Shown here one piece after another: positions 20,949 to 30,110 of a DNA stretch of 51,554 bases (the first letter of the stretch is position 1; each line of letters opens with the position of its first letter). A program made the translations under genes and the position numbers. The stretch lies in the IMG/VR virus record IMGVR_UViG_3300024348_000058, positions 1 through 51,554 of that record. One strand, given 5' to 3'. The notes under the pieces were generated by a model. That model was given only the letters and a program-made list of their open reading frames with translations, did no database searches and was not told where the DNA came from. This DNA comes from a virus.

Positions 20949-21109
20949 TCTTGTATTTCAAATTGTAACATTTTAATCATACTATCATTAGAACCTGCTG
21001 GAGCTATATTTACCATGTTTAACTCTTCAGCCAATGCTTCTTCAAATTCAGCTAGACAATCTAACCAATATTGTCTGTCATCTGTTATTTCAGTTCCTCT
21101 TTCTGACAT
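20927..21109 (-). CDS. Small acidic helical protein
   Basis: This 60-residue protein, MSERGTEITDDRQYWLDCLA onwards, is acidic and almost entirely helical. It fills the gap between two fibre genes exactly: the ATG lies two bases from the upstream stop and its 3' end overlaps the next gene by 22 bases. That spacing supports it as a real gene. Small acidic proteins beside fibres are often assembly chaperones. That is a guess, and no family is recognised. Confidence 0.6.
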   Translation of the reverse strand: MSERGTEITDDRQYWLDCLAEFEEALAEELNMVNIAPAGSNDSMIKMLQFEIQECLKQLT

Positions 21110-21110
21110 C

Positions 21111-22706
21111 TTATGTTGTTATTACTTCTACCCAAAACTGGTGAAAATTCCTACTTGTTCCTACACTATGCATATAAGATGAATTCATTCCACTATAAAC
21201 CAATGACGCATTAGATCTTGATAATGCACCTTGAGTTGTTGCTGAATCCATATATATTTCTATGTGGTCTATAAATCTTGACAAAGGCAAATCATATTGA
21301 ACATAATATGCAGAAGGTAATTCTATTACTGACATATTAATAACAGACAATGCACCTGCTGTATAAGCTTGACTTACTAATGAAGGACTTGAATATACAC
21401 CTTCTTTAACGGCATATATTCTATATGACATTGTACCACTAGTACTAAATGTAGTATCTACAATAGTCATTGTGCCAGAAAAATCATCTGGTGGTACTTG
21501 ACCTATAATACCAAAGTCTGCACCATCATCTGATGACCAAACTTGATAGTAATCTATATTACTTGTTGAACTTGATTTACCAAATACAACTTCTATTGTT
21601 TGACCAACTACTGAAGCTGATACATTACTAGGAGCACCTGGTGCTGAAGGTCTATGATTACTTATAGCATTATCTACATATGTTTTATTTGTTGCATCTG
21701 TACCAGATGAAACTGTATCTACCCCTTGTATTCTACCAGTTCCCCCAAGGGTAATATCACCACCAGAAACTGTTATATCATTAGCAAAAGTAGAATTACC
21801 ACTTGAATCATTTATTGTTGTTGTTTTTCTACCTGCCCATCCACTACTCCAATTGTCAGGAGAAGAGTTCATCTGTATTCCTGACTCAGCATTTAAATAA
21901 ACTAACTCATTTGTCTGTCCTGTAGCATAAGATGATGACTCACCTGCATTAAGTACAAGTTGTTGACCACCATAAGTTCTTACTTGATTAGTTCTTAATC
22001 CATCTCCATTGGAAAAATCAGCTCTACTTGTAAATGTTTTTACATCACCAATGGATTGTGCACCTGAAGTTCTTACTACTGTACTATCTACTTCAATTGT
22101 ACCTGTTGAGGTTATTGTACCTCCTGTAATACCATTTGAAGTAGCTATAGAAGTAACACCTGAGCTTGTAACATATCTTCCATCAAGATCAACTGTTACT
22201 GCAGTAAGTCCAGATCTATTAAGTGTTAATACACCATTAGCTTTATCAAAAGATGCAGAACTTAAATAATAGTTTGTTGTTGTATCTTTAGATATAATCT
22301 CAATAGTATCTGTGATTGCATCAGTCGTTATTGTAATATTTTTACCTGCTTTAAATGTAAGTGTATCATTATTATTATCTGCAACAATGTTAGATTGACC
22401 AGCTGCTGCAATATTTTTAAATATGTTTTGAGCTGAACCTCTATCACTATTTGATAAGGTTATTGTACCACTTGATGTTATTGTACCTGTACCAGATAAA
22501 CCATTAGAACCTGTAACAGTAACTGAAGTCACAGTACCTGTTCCTGAACCTGCACCAATATCTGATAAAAGCTGAGCTTTAGTTCTGTACTTCAATCCTG
22601 AACCATCCCATACTAATATACCAGTATATGTACTGTTATCATTTCCTATGCTAGTGACAGTACATGATCCGTTTATTTCTATTGAAGATAAAAAACTTAT
22701 AGCCAT
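21111..22706 (-). CDS. Tail fibre with fibronectin-III-like domain
   Basis: This 531-residue protein starts MAISFLSSIEINGSCTVTSI. Residues about 30-260 carry the fibre repeat pattern SGVTSIATSNGITGGTITST (Gly-Thr-Ile-Thr turns). A tail-spike-like stretch follows. Residues about 350-450 resemble a fibronectin III domain (APSNVSASVVGQTIEVVFGK, then YYQVWSSDDGADF). The C-terminus binds its own partner or receptor, by inference. The segment [19 protein letters not shown] is shared with the collagen fibre gene, so the two genes share a common fibre module. A terminator lies upstream, between this gene and 22804-25209. Confidence 0.75.
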   Translation of the reverse strand: MAISFLSSIEINGSCTVTSIGNDNSTYTGILVWDGSGLKYRTKAQLLSDIGAGSGTGTVTSVTVTGSNGLSGTGTITSSGTITLSNSDRGSAQNIFKNIAAAGQSNIVADNNNDTLTFKAGKNITITTDAITDTIEIISKDTTTNYYLSSASFDKANGVLTLNRSGLTAVTVDLDGRYVTSSGVTSIATSNGITGGTITSTGTIEVDSTVVRTSGAQSIGDVKTFTSRADFSNGDGLRTNQVRTYGGQQLVLNAGESSSYATGQTNELVYLNAESGIQMNSSPDNWSSGWAGRKTTTINDSSGNSTFANDITVSGGDITLGGTGRIQGVDTVSSGTDATNKTYVDNAISNHRPSAPGAPSNVSASVVGQTIEVVFGKSSSTSNIDYYQVWSSDDGADFGIIGQVPPDDFSGTMTIVDTTFSTSGTMSYRIYAVKEGVYSSPSLVSQAYTAGALSVINMSVIELPSAYYVQYDLPLSRFIDHIEIYMDSATTQGALSRSNASLVYSGMNSSYMHSVGTSRNFHQFWVEVITT

Positions 22707-22742
22707 GACATTTTATTCTTTGTTTGCAATATACATATTTTA

Positions 22743-22790
22743 AAAAAAAGGGGAAACACTAAATTCTAGATTTAAATGCTCCCCCTTTAA
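22743..22790 (-). terminator. Rho-independent terminator between fibre genes
   Basis: In the minus-strand RNA, AAAGGGG pairs with CCCCTTT at the base of a long imperfect hairpin, followed by eight U. It lies 14 bases after the stop codon of the 801-residue fibre gene. Confidence 0.75.
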
Positions 22791-22803
22791 ATTCTACTCT
22801 TTA

Positions 22804-25209
22804 TTATCCTACAAGTTGCATTACTACTGTAATGTCATTTGCACCCATATTAGCAGTTGTAGTAAATGTTACAGTTCCTGTAGATTGATCCGCAAGCACA
22901 TCCATAAATACTTGAACTCCTTTAGAATTATAAGTTTGAATAATCCAAGGTCCATTAGCTAATTTATGAACACCAGTAGCAATACTAAAAGTGTTTGCAG
23001 TAGCTGCTGGATAAGTACCTGTGTATGATCTTTTAGATTGAGCACTTGCTAATGTTGCTGGAGTTACATATCTAAATGTATCTGTTCCCGCATCAACTTC
23101 AGCTTGTGTTGCAATCTCTGTTACACCAACTGATCCTGTTGCAGCATTAGGTAATGTTCTTTTACTCATTGATGTAATAACACCATCAGTAACATTAATC
23201 TGATCTACAACGTCTACATCAGCTGTATCAAGATCTGTACTAGTACCAATCTCTTTGTTAAATGTGCTTGCTAGTTGTGCATCACTAATTCCACCTGCTT
23301 TAACAGTAATGAATCCAGTTGCTGTACCAGCAAAAGTTGCACTACTAAATCCAGCCACACCTTTTTCAGTTGCTCCATCTGTAGCACCTACTCCTGCAAT
23401 GTTTTGATCTTGTATTACTATAGCATAATCTGAAGCTGGAGGATTAGAACTTGCTGCAATTGTTTGATTAGCATAAATTGTATCACCAACCTCTACGGCT
23501 ACCGTACTTCCATTAAATGTTATAGTACCATCTTTAGTAACAACAAAGAAATCCCCGGTTGTTAGTGCAATGTTACTTGCTCCTGCTATTGCTGGTGAGT
23601 TTGCTGATGCATCATATCCACCTTGGAATACACCAACTCCGGCTACAAGTGCTTGTACTTGTCCTAAGTTAACTGCATCTTTTGATCCTGTACCATTTGC
23701 TAGAGATGTAAGTTTGAAGTTTCCAAAACTTAAATTAGCAGAAGGTTCTTTAAATACAGATAATGTAACCTTACCAAACGGTTGTTTAGCTGTTACACCT
23801 GTACCACTTGCTACATCTTGTATTAATATTAAGTCATCAGACTTTGGGTCTTGTGTCATTAATGGAGCATCTTCTATAAGACCGCTTGTACCATAATCAA
23901 CTTCAACTGTACCTGTAGCTGTAATTGTTCCACCTTTAAGACCTGCTCCTGTAGCAACACTTGTTACTGTACCAGTTGTATAAGTACCTAAAGTTAAATC
24001 ACCAAGTACTACTTGACTTGATGAACCTGCTCCAGCAATGTTAATTGTACCTGAAGTAGTAATTGGTCCACCTGTAATTGTTAATGCATTACCTGTTTCA
24101 GTTATTTCAATACTTGTTACACCTGAACCAGAATCATTAACCCACTCTACTACACCTAATGAGGAAACAGCAAGTCTTTGCCCGCTTCCACCAATTGCTA
24201 ATGCAGCTAATGAATTTGCACCGTCTGCAAATAATATATCTCCTTTGGTATATGATGCTAATCCTGTACCTCCATTTACTTCGTTTAATGTACCAGCTAG
24301 AGTAATTGTTCCAGTAGATGTAATTGGACCACCACTTGTTGTTAAACCAGTAGTTCCACCACTAACATCAACAGAAGTTACAGAACCTGCACCTGCATTA
24401 ATATATTTTGCTACTTGAGATAAGTTTGCAAATTTAGCATTGCTATCTGTATCATCAGAAAATAAAACTTTATCATCCGCAAGTAAAGTAACAAGTGTTC
24501 CATCAGTGGCTGCTAATACAACGTTGTCTATTCCTGCATAATCTACTGCTAGTGTTCCTGCTGCAGTAATTGCACCACCTGTTAAACCTGCTCCAGATCC
24601 TACAGAAGTAACTGTACCATCTTTACCAAAACCTGGCATCTTATCAAGAGTGGTCTTGTAGATATTATTATCATCTACAGCTGAGAACCATAGATAATCT
24701 TCTGATTTAATAGTTAAAGAACCAGCTGTTAAGATTGCATTATCTACACCCTCATAATCAATATTTACAGTTGGTGTTACAGTTGACGTACCTGTAACAC
24801 TAATTCCTTTACCTTCATTTACATCTGTAACTGTACCAACATATTGATCAGCTGAATTAATAGTAAATGTAGAACCAGCACGTGTTACTGTAGTTGTTCC
24901 TGTACCTGTATATACTATTGCATCAGTACTAGCTGGATTTGAAGCAACTAAATTTAATGTTGCTGTTCCGTTACCAGATCCTGTTGCTGTTAAGTCATAG
25001 GTTGTGTTACCATCTGCACCTGTTGTTATATCTACCCATGCAGAACCATCATATAATTTTAGTTTATTTGTACCAGAGTTATAATAGATTTTACCTGCAA
25101 TTCCTGACGGGTCTGCGCCAAGAGGCTGAATGATCACATTTTGTATTTGATTATCATTCAGATTTAAATTTCCTTGGACATTAAGTCCCGTTAAAAATTG
25201 TACTGCCAT
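22804..25209 (-). CDS. Phage tail-fibre repeat protein
   Basis: This 801-residue protein starts MAVQFLTGLNVQGNLNLNDN, a common opening for fibre proteins. It contains many copies of a turn-rich pattern of the type VTSVGSGAGLTGGAITAAGT, at least five across residues 60-460. Residues about 500-650 are a linker-rich section. The C-terminal 75 residues (YTGTYPAATANTFSIATGVH and following) resemble the short beta domain that caps many phage fibres. A terminator follows immediately. A 34-base A+T-rich gap separates it from the small Cys-rich genes upstream, which are probably in the same transcript. Confidence 0.8.
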   Translation of the reverse strand: MAVQFLTGLNVQGNLNLNDNQIQNVIIQPLGADPSGIAGKIYYNSGTNKLKLYDGSAWVDITTGADGNTTYDLTATGSGNGTATLNLVASNPASTDAIVYTGTGTTTVTRAGSTFTINSADQYVGTVTDVNEGKGISVTGTSTVTPTVNIDYEGVDNAILTAGSLTIKSEDYLWFSAVDDNNIYKTTLDKMPGFGKDGTVTSVGSGAGLTGGAITAAGTLAVDYAGIDNVVLAATDGTLVTLLADDKVLFSDDTDSNAKFANLSQVAKYINAGAGSVTSVDVSGGTTGLTTSGGPITSTGTITLAGTLNEVNGGTGLASYTKGDILFADGANSLAALAIGGSGQRLAVSSLGVVEWVNDSGSGVTSIEITETGNALTITGGPITTSGTINIAGAGSSSQVVLGDLTLGTYTTGTVTSVATGAGLKGGTITATGTVEVDYGTSGLIEDAPLMTQDPKSDDLILIQDVASGTGVTAKQPFGKVTLSVFKEPSANLSFGNFKLTSLANGTGSKDAVNLGQVQALVAGVGVFQGGYDASANSPAIAGASNIALTTGDFFVVTKDGTITFNGSTVAVEVGDTIYANQTIAASSNPPASDYAIVIQDQNIAGVGATDGATEKGVAGFSSATFAGTATGFITVKAGGISDAQLASTFNKEIGTSTDLDTADVDVVDQINVTDGVITSMSKRTLPNAATGSVGVTEIATQAEVDAGTDTFRYVTPATLASAQSKRSYTGTYPAATANTFSIATGVHKLANGPWIIQTYNSKGVQVFMDVLADQSTGTVTFTTTANMGANDITVVMQLVG

Positions 25210-25243
25210 TTTGTTTTATTTATTTGTTATTTATTTTATTTAT

Positions 25244-25783
25244 TTAATTTAAAAAGACGCATCCTGAAAAGGAAGCTGCAAATGTTATTCTTAATTGTTG
25301 TGAACTTATATAATCCACGTTACCTACTACTACTGTATTTGCACTATCAACAACTGTAACTGATGGAAAACTTCCTAAATTATGTGTTACAGTCCATATA
25401 CTAGATGCACTTTCAAAGCATTGTGTATATGTTCCTTTATCCTCTATTATTTCTTCTAAATCTAATATTGTGCAAACACCTGTAGGTGTTTCTGGACAAC
25501 TTACACTAGCTTTAAGATTTACTTTTGCTAATGGCTCTACAAATACACCTGGTGTTTCTGTTGCTACTACAAGCTTATTGCTTACAGAGTTTTGCCAATC
25601 ACATATATCTTTTTTTAATGTTGCACTTACAAAATCTGTATAGCAGCATGCTTCAATACCAAACTTAACTGACTTGAAATTAGCATAAGCTTGATTAGCA
25701 AAATTTTGCTCAATCTTAATTTCTTTCATTAAGGCAACATTGGTTACCTGATTTGCATTTGTTATTTCTCTTGTAGTACTCAT
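25244..25783 (-). CDS. Fibre-locus protein with C-terminal fibre-cap-like domain
   Basis: This 179-residue protein starts MSTTREITNANQVTNVALMK with a helical N-terminus. Several Cys follow (IEACCYTDF). The C-terminal 60 residues contain TVTHNLGSFPSVTVVDSANT and end RITFAASFSGCVFLN, a recurrent phage fibre-tip domain. Its ATG overlaps the stop of the Zn-ribbon gene (TAATG). With 25783-25953 and 25975-26535 it forms a trio of Cys-containing proteins at the head of the fibre locus. A role in fibre attachment or maturation is inferred. Confidence 0.65.
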   Translation of the reverse strand: MSTTREITNANQVTNVALMKEIKIEQNFANQAYANFKSVKFGIEACCYTDFVSATLKKDICDWQNSVSNKLVVATETPGVFVEPLAKVNLKASVSCPETPTGVCTILDLEEIIEDKGTYTQCFESASSIWTVTHNLGSFPSVTVVDSANTVVVGNVDYISSQQLRITFAASFSGCVFLN

Positions 25784-25953
25784 TATTTAGATTTCAAATC
25801 CATAATTTTTTGTTGTGCAAGTTGTCTACTTAATGTATTTGTTGATGATTGTTTAACAGGCTTACATGACTTGCATACTGCTGCACCATTTTCATCATAT
25901 GCCTTTTGACATCCACAAGTAAATCTTCTTCCACATACATTACAGTTACTCAT
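25783..25953 (-). CDS. Small zinc-ribbon-like protein (56 aa)
   Basis: Translation from the ATG at 25953 gives 56 residues, MSNCNVCGRRFTCGCQKAYD onwards. Cys pairs at positions 4/7, 13/15 and 27/30 (CNVC, CGC, CKSC) suggest one or two zinc sites. The remaining half is a helical tail. The stop overlaps the next ATG (TAATG), and a 21-base gap separates it from the gene upstream, which supports a real gene. I recall similar small ribbons near fibre genes in Bacteroidota phages, but no function is known to me. Confidence 0.75.
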   Translation of the reverse strand: MSNCNVCGRRFTCGCQKAYDENGAAVCKSCKPVKQSSTNTLSRQLAQQKIMDLKSK

Positions 25954-25974
25954 AACTAATTGGTTTATGTTATA

Positions 25975-26535
25975 TTATTTTGAACCACAATTCCCATTAG
26001 GGCATGTAATTTTATTTAATCTTTGCTTTGCATAATTATATATCTGCATCCCTTGTGCAGGTGATTGACAGTATTCTACATTTGAAACTGCAGCATCTAT
26101 CATTGTTCTTATATAACTCATTTCAGAAAGTAATTCAGCTTTATCAGAATCAGGTTGACAAGGATGTACATCTAAATCACATAATACTTCATAATACTGA
26201 GATAATAATTTTGTTACTCTCAAATGATTATATTCAACATACACCTTTGAATTTGGTGATACACTGTATCTGATAATGTATATACCGTCAGGAATATTTT
26301 GTTGTTCTGTACCACAATTCTCTGATTGTAAAGCAAGTGTACATGCAGTTAAACACATGTCAAAATCTTTATCTACTTTTATAAGTACAGGCACAGAGTA
26401 ACCTGGCAAAGTAATAAGCAACTCCTCACATTCAACCGCAAGGTTCTCAGAATACTGACTTGTATCTTTTATACATAACAAATTACAATTAGATACTGTT
26501 GGTATTTCAAGGCTTAAAATATGTCTGTTTGCCAT
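25975..26535 (-). CDS. Cys-rich fibre-locus protein
   Basis: I choose the ATG at 26535 (MANRHILSLEIPTVSNCNLL), 186 residues. An upstream ATG would add 13 hydrophobic residues across A+T-rich leader sequence and is less likely. The N-terminal 110 residues look like a beta sandwich (CIKDTSQYSE, LLITLPGYSVPVLI) and the rest is helical. It ends in CPNGNCGSK, a possible metal or disulfide site. About a dozen Cys are spread along the protein. It begins the fibre cassette after a strong terminator, so a promoter is expected in 26536-26600. The function is unknown. Confidence 0.6.
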   Translation of the reverse strand: MANRHILSLEIPTVSNCNLLCIKDTSQYSENLAVECEELLITLPGYSVPVLIKVDKDFDMCLTACTLALQSENCGTEQQNIPDGIYIIRYSVSPNSKVYVEYNHLRVTKLLSQYYEVLCDLDVHPCQPDSDKAELLSEMSYIRTMIDAAVSNVEYCQSPAQGMQIYNYAKQRLNKITCPNGNCGSK

Positions 26536-26593
26536 TTTTGTTTTATTTATAAATACTATATAAATAATATACAAAAAAATCTAGACAATATAA

Positions 26594-26628
26594 AATAAAA
26601 AGGGCAGGAGATTTCTCTCCCACCCTTA
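26594..26628 (-). terminator. Strong terminator after 406-aa virion protein
   Basis: A 12-bp stem, AAGGGTGGGAGA with TCTCCTGCCCTT (two G-U pairs), closes on a GAAA tetraloop in the minus-strand RNA and is followed by a U-rich run. It lies 29 bases after the stop at 26656. The GNRA loop and long stem make it one of the strongest terminators in the window. Confidence 0.9.
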
Positions 26629-26655
26629 TTAATTAACAAACTAACTATTTACTAA

Positions 26656-27876
26656 TTAGTAGTCATTTTGGTCAAATGCTAAATTGTTACCATTATCAGC
26701 CGCCCAATCTTGCAATAATTCCATAAATGCAACCATTTGAGTTTGTGCTTCTGTATCACTACATTTTACATATACTTTGTAAATATACTGATCATTATCA
26801 AATACTCCAGTAGGATTATTGAATCTTGGTACAGAATGCTGAATGTAATATGCTTTGTATGTTGAAGATCTATCAACAGCAGCTAAGATTTCATCAGACA
26901 TTTCAATTTCTCTGATTCTAGCACTGTCAGCATTTCCTTGGTTATAAGGAGATTGACGGTATCTTTCAGATAAAATTAATTCTCTAATTACTTCTTCACC
27001 TTGTGTTTGTTGCATAGAACCTGGTGTTGCTGTAGCAACTCCACAATCATTACATGGGTTTCCAGTTTCATCAAGTAAAGAAACAAGAACTTCTACTGGC
27101 TCAGCATTAAAGTGATCTCTTGTGTCAAAAGAACAATTTCCAAATACTGTGTCAACATAAGCTCCTACAAAATTAACTTTTACAGATACTGCTTTAACAC
27201 CAGTTGGATCAGTTGATGGAACATATGTTCCGTCTAATGCTTCTGCTATAGTAAATGTAGTTGTTGTAGCTACTCCTGCTTCTGTAACAGTTACATCTAC
27301 ACCACCACCACTTTTCTCAGCTACAAAAGGCTTGATTAATGGATCTGCTAATACCATTTGAGCCATTGTTGCAGCTACTAAAACTGGATCAATATACTCT
27401 TGTCCTTCAACGCAGCAAATATTTGCTGAATCTCCAATTGCATAAGCATTGTGATTTAAGAATCTTAATGCAGGTGAACCCTTTACATCAATTCTCATAA
27501 ATTGTGTTTTACCACATGGTGCACAATCAGATGCTAAAGATAAACTAGCTGTTGCTTGTGATGCAGTTAAACATGCTGCTGACCATAATCTAGTAATATA
27601 TCTAGGATTAATTCCTTTTGATTTTACTGATTCTTTGTAACCACCATGACCAGGGTTATTTCCAATTGAATCTTTAGTATAGAAAGAACCTTGTACTACA
27701 TAAGCTAAATCTCCTGCTGCAGGAGTTGCTTGATTTGTAATACTTAGTGACTTCCAATCTTTGCCATCAACTAGAGCTAACTCACCTGCGGTAAGTACAC
27801 TTGTTGCAGAACTACCAGCCATATCAACTGATGATGCTACAAACGTTTTTTGAAACGCATTATTAAAATATGCCAT
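26656..27876 (-). CDS. Virion structural protein, separately transcribed
   Basis: This 406-residue protein starts MAYFNNAFQKTFVASSVDMA. It is a well-mixed alpha/beta protein with no signal peptide. It has Cys-containing loops (DCAPCGKTQ, NICCVEGQE, NPCNDCG) and a C-terminal helix-rich segment. It is isolated by a 125-base leader and a strong GNRA terminator, a pattern typical of an abundant virion protein. In this position, downstream of the capsid and connector genes, it could be a tail-tube-like or head-decorating component. I do not recognise a specific crAss gene product. The capsid protein is better matched by 30157-31776. Confidence 0.6.
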   Translation of the reverse strand: MAYFNNAFQKTFVASSVDMAGSSATSVLTAGELALVDGKDWKSLSITNQATPAAGDLAYVVQGSFYTKDSIGNNPGHGGYKESVKSKGINPRYITRLWSAACLTASQATASLSLASDCAPCGKTQFMRIDVKGSPALRFLNHNAYAIGDSANICCVEGQEYIDPVLVAATMAQMVLADPLIKPFVAEKSGGGVDVTVTEAGVATTTTFTIAEALDGTYVPSTDPTGVKAVSVKVNFVGAYVDTVFGNCSFDTRDHFNAEPVEVLVSLLDETGNPCNDCGVATATPGSMQQTQGEEVIRELILSERYRQSPYNQGNADSARIREIEMSDEILAAVDRSSTYKAYYIQHSVPRFNNPTGVFDNDQYIYKVYVKCSDTEAQTQMVAFMELLQDWAADNGNNLAFDQNDY

Positions 27877-27891
27877 AATAAATAAAATTGT

Positions 27892-27911
27892 GTGAGGACC
27901 ATTACCCTCAC
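27892..27911 (-). promoter_or_regulatory. Hairpin in leader of the 406-aa virion gene
   Basis: GTGAGG and CCTCAC form a 6-bp stem with an eight-base loop, 16 bases before the ATG. Downstream sequence is A+T-rich without a clear U-run, so this is more likely a leader stabiliser or attenuator than a full terminator. No TAnnTTTG box is visible in the 125-base gap 27877-28001. Confidence 0.4.
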
Positions 27912-28001
27912 TGGTTATAAAAAAAGATTTTTACAGTTTACTCTGTCCGTAACTTTCTTGTTACTATAATAATATACGCTTTTTTAAACTAAAAACATAA
28001 A

Positions 28002-28703
28002 TTAATTATTTCTTTCTGCAGATTGCATTCCTCTTTGCTGCTGATACATATTTTCAATATCACCTGCAATTAAAGCAGCTGTATCATCAAGGATTACTTC
28101 TACTAAATCATCTTTAAATTCACACTCAACATTTACAGGACTTACTTGTCCACTATATGGATTTACACATCCTTCTATTTGCATAATAGTTGGTTGTCTA
28201 TAATAAGTAAGAACAGGATTTACAATATCAAAATTTCTTTTGTATATCCTTATTGTATTATTAATCATTGTGCAGAATGTCTCTCCCCATTCAAAATCAG
28301 GGTTTTTAAGAGGGTCTCTCATAATGAGTGGTACATTTGCTTCTTCAGCTAAATATACTGTCATAGACCTAGGTGTACAACAATCATCTTTGGCTTGTGT
28401 TGTTACCCTCTTAAATTCCATATATTGATTTACAGGAAAGTTGTCTGTTTCAAAATAATCTGGAAAATCATTACCCGTTAAAGATAATTCAATAAGAAGT
28501 GGTTGTAAATCATCTATTCTTCTTTTAGATAATTCATCCCCTTCTTTATACATATTACCTCCATGTAAGTTTCTTCTACACCATTCAACTTGAGCTTTAT
28601 TAAAAGCTTCAACAAATTGCCAACATTCAACATTGTCAAAGTCTTGGCTATCTAATTTGTTTAGACGCTGTTTTAGTTTTACAAGTAGAGTATTGTTTTC
28701 CAT
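28002..28703 (-). CDS. Connector/ring-like virion protein
   Basis: This 233-residue protein has a helical N-terminus (NTLLVKLKQRLNKLDSQDFD) with the pattern CWQFVEAFNKAQVEWCRR. A beta section follows with CCTPRSMTVYLAEEANVPLI, then a terminal helix that may insert into a ring. The pattern of N-terminal helices, beta domain and C-terminal helix is that of crAss-like head-tail connector proteins. It lies just after 28714-29730, 10 bases away, and before the isolated virion gene. The assignment to a connector is inference from order and shape. Confidence 0.55.
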   Translation of the reverse strand: MENNTLLVKLKQRLNKLDSQDFDNVECWQFVEAFNKAQVEWCRRNLHGGNMYKEGDELSKRRIDDLQPLLIELSLTGNDFPDYFETDNFPVNQYMEFKRVTTQAKDDCCTPRSMTVYLAEEANVPLIMRDPLKNPDFEWGETFCTMINNTIRIYKRNFDIVNPVLTYYRQPTIMQIEGCVNPYSGQVSPVNVECEFKDDLVEVILDDTAALIAGDIENMYQQQRGMQSAERNN

Positions 28704-28713
28704 TTTTTATTTT

Positions 28714-29730
28714 TTATGAATTCCAGTATGGTTCAACTTTTTGCATTAAAGATAATAATGTTTCTTCATTTTTAGGATCCATTAAGAATGTTAAACACTC
28801 TGCTGGTGATTTACCTAGTCTTACTCCACTATCTAAAGGCTCAATCCATCCACCTGCTTTTGTAGCTAAAAATCTATAAAACAATGCATCTTTAACAAGA
28901 GCTCTTAGTTTTATTTCTTCCATTGATAATGTTGCAACATCTAGGAAGTTCTGAGCTGCTCTTTTCTTATTTGATTCACTACCATGCCCTTGAACGTAAT
29001 CATCCATGTTCTCATATAGTATATCATTAGGTGTTGATTTAACATACTGTACACTATTCACATCACATATTTTAGAAACATACATCAACTTTGTTGGATT
29101 ACTATCAAACATTGTTTGTAATTCTACTAATGCTTTATTTCTAACTTTTGTTAATTCAGTTCTTGTAGTTAATGATTCTTCTAAAGTATCTAAATAAAAC
29201 TTAACTCCTTTAGGGCTAGCCTTAGCATCTTTTAAAGATTTAGCAACAATAGAAAACCCTCCCGCCTTAATTGCATGAAGTTTAATTCTATCATAAGGGT
29301 CCATTTCTGGATCTAAAAATACTGGTTCATTACCACATCTCATACTAATCTTGTCCCAGAACTTAGCATTATTAGGACTCATAATAGTTAATTTATTCCA
29401 AAAGTCTTTATCTTCTGGATCAACTACATTAGCAGCAAGAGATGCTTCTAATTCAGCAACTACTGATCTAATTTCTTTAATCTTAGCTTTCTTTTCTTTT
29501 GGTGCTAGCTTTTTTACTTCAGGTGCAAATTCATTTAATCCTGTTACATATCTTTTAACACCGTTCATTTCTAAACATGCTAAAGACTCTTCATGGTATA
29601 CTCCATCATGCAATGACAGACCATACTTTTCTAATCCCATGTTTTCTCTATTAGGATTAAAAAATGGACGTACAGCAACAGTTTGATTTTTCTTCTGTTG
29701 ATACTTTTCTACAATAGTGTAATCACTCAT
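28714..29730 (-). CDS. Conserved structural-cluster protein
   Basis: This 338-residue protein starts MSDYTIVEKYQQKKNQTVAV. It is mostly helical with Lys-rich helices near 60-105 (LAPKEKKAKIKEIRSVVAEL) and later repeats of hydrophobic helices. It has no transmembrane segment and no catalytic motif. Crass-like genomes have proteins of this size in the connector region, but I cannot assign which one. A terminator-like hairpin and a palindrome overlapping a TAnnTTTG box lie upstream, so this gene may start a new transcript covering itself and the connector gene. Confidence 0.5.
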   Translation of the reverse strand: MSDYTIVEKYQQKKNQTVAVRPFFNPNRENMGLEKYGLSLHDGVYHEESLACLEMNGVKRYVTGLNEFAPEVKKLAPKEKKAKIKEIRSVVAELEASLAANVVDPEDKDFWNKLTIMSPNNAKFWDKISMRCGNEPVFLDPEMDPYDRIKLHAIKAGGFSIVAKSLKDAKASPKGVKFYLDTLEESLTTRTELTKVRNKALVELQTMFDSNPTKLMYVSKICDVNSVQYVKSTPNDILYENMDDYVQGHGSESNKKRAAQNFLDVATLSMEEIKLRALVKDALFYRFLATKAGGWIEPLDSGVRLGKSPAECLTFLMDPKNEETLLSLMQKVEPYWNS

Positions 29731-29769
29731 CTTTGTTTTTGGTTTTAATTAATAATTATTACTCACAGT

Positions 29770-29790
29770 CAAAAGTACATATTTATGTAC
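29770..29790 (-). promoter_or_regulatory. Candidate promoter with overlapping operator palindrome
   Basis: On the minus strand, 29777-29770 reads TACTTTTG, a TAnnTTTG box about 40 bases before the ATG at 29730. A perfect palindrome GTACATA-TT-TATGTAC (29775-29790) overlaps its upstream edge, as an operator would. No clear -33 TTG is present, so the promoter call is tentative. The palindrome itself is plain. Confidence 0.45.
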
Positions 29791-29810
29791 ATTTATTATT
29801 ACTAATTTCT

Positions 29811-29838
29811 AAAGCAAGGTTTTACCCTTGCTAAAGTT
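29811..29838 (-). terminator. Hairpin after the small capsid-cluster gene
   Basis: AGCAAGG pairs with CCTTGCT around a short A-rich loop, 10-37 bases after the stop at 29848. On the minus strand the U-run is weak. On the plus strand the same stem is followed by TTTTTT, so it may act better against antisense RNA. Confidence 0.45.
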
Positions 29839-29847
29839 TTTTGACTT

Positions 29848-30087
29848 TTAGCCTATAACAATTTTTAAAGCTCCTTCTGTATGATATATATCACCTTTCT
29901 TTAAACCGGCTGCTATTGCTGCCGCTTCATCAGCGTATGAATCAGAACTGGCTACATCACGTACCCAACTAATTACTTCATTTACATGTAGTAATCTAGC
30001 ATTTCCTGTTTCTGCTCTTGATACACCGTCATAAGCTGGGCTTTCAAATTGTTGCTTCAACTTAGTTATTTGTTTTGGTGCTCCCAT
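29848..30087 (-). CDS. Small head-associated protein
   Basis: This 79-residue protein starts MGAPKQITKLKQQFESPAYD. It ends in AAIAAGLKKGDIYHTEGALK, matching the short Gly-rich C-terminal motif that recurs at the ends of phage head-fibre and decoration proteins. It lies directly downstream of the capsid gene, between two hairpins, where head decoration or accessory proteins are common. The motif is recognised from recall; the decoration role is inferred. Confidence 0.6.
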   Translation of the reverse strand: MGAPKQITKLKQQFESPAYDGVSRAETGNARLLHVNEVISWVRDVASSDSYADEAAAIAAGLKKGDIYHTEGALKIVIG

Positions 30088-30110
30088 TATTATTATATTT
30101 AAAGGTTAAA

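Noticed and set aside
12507-25209. Diversity-generating retroelement acting on fibre genes
   Set aside because: No reverse transcriptase and no template/variable repeat pair can be seen in the window.
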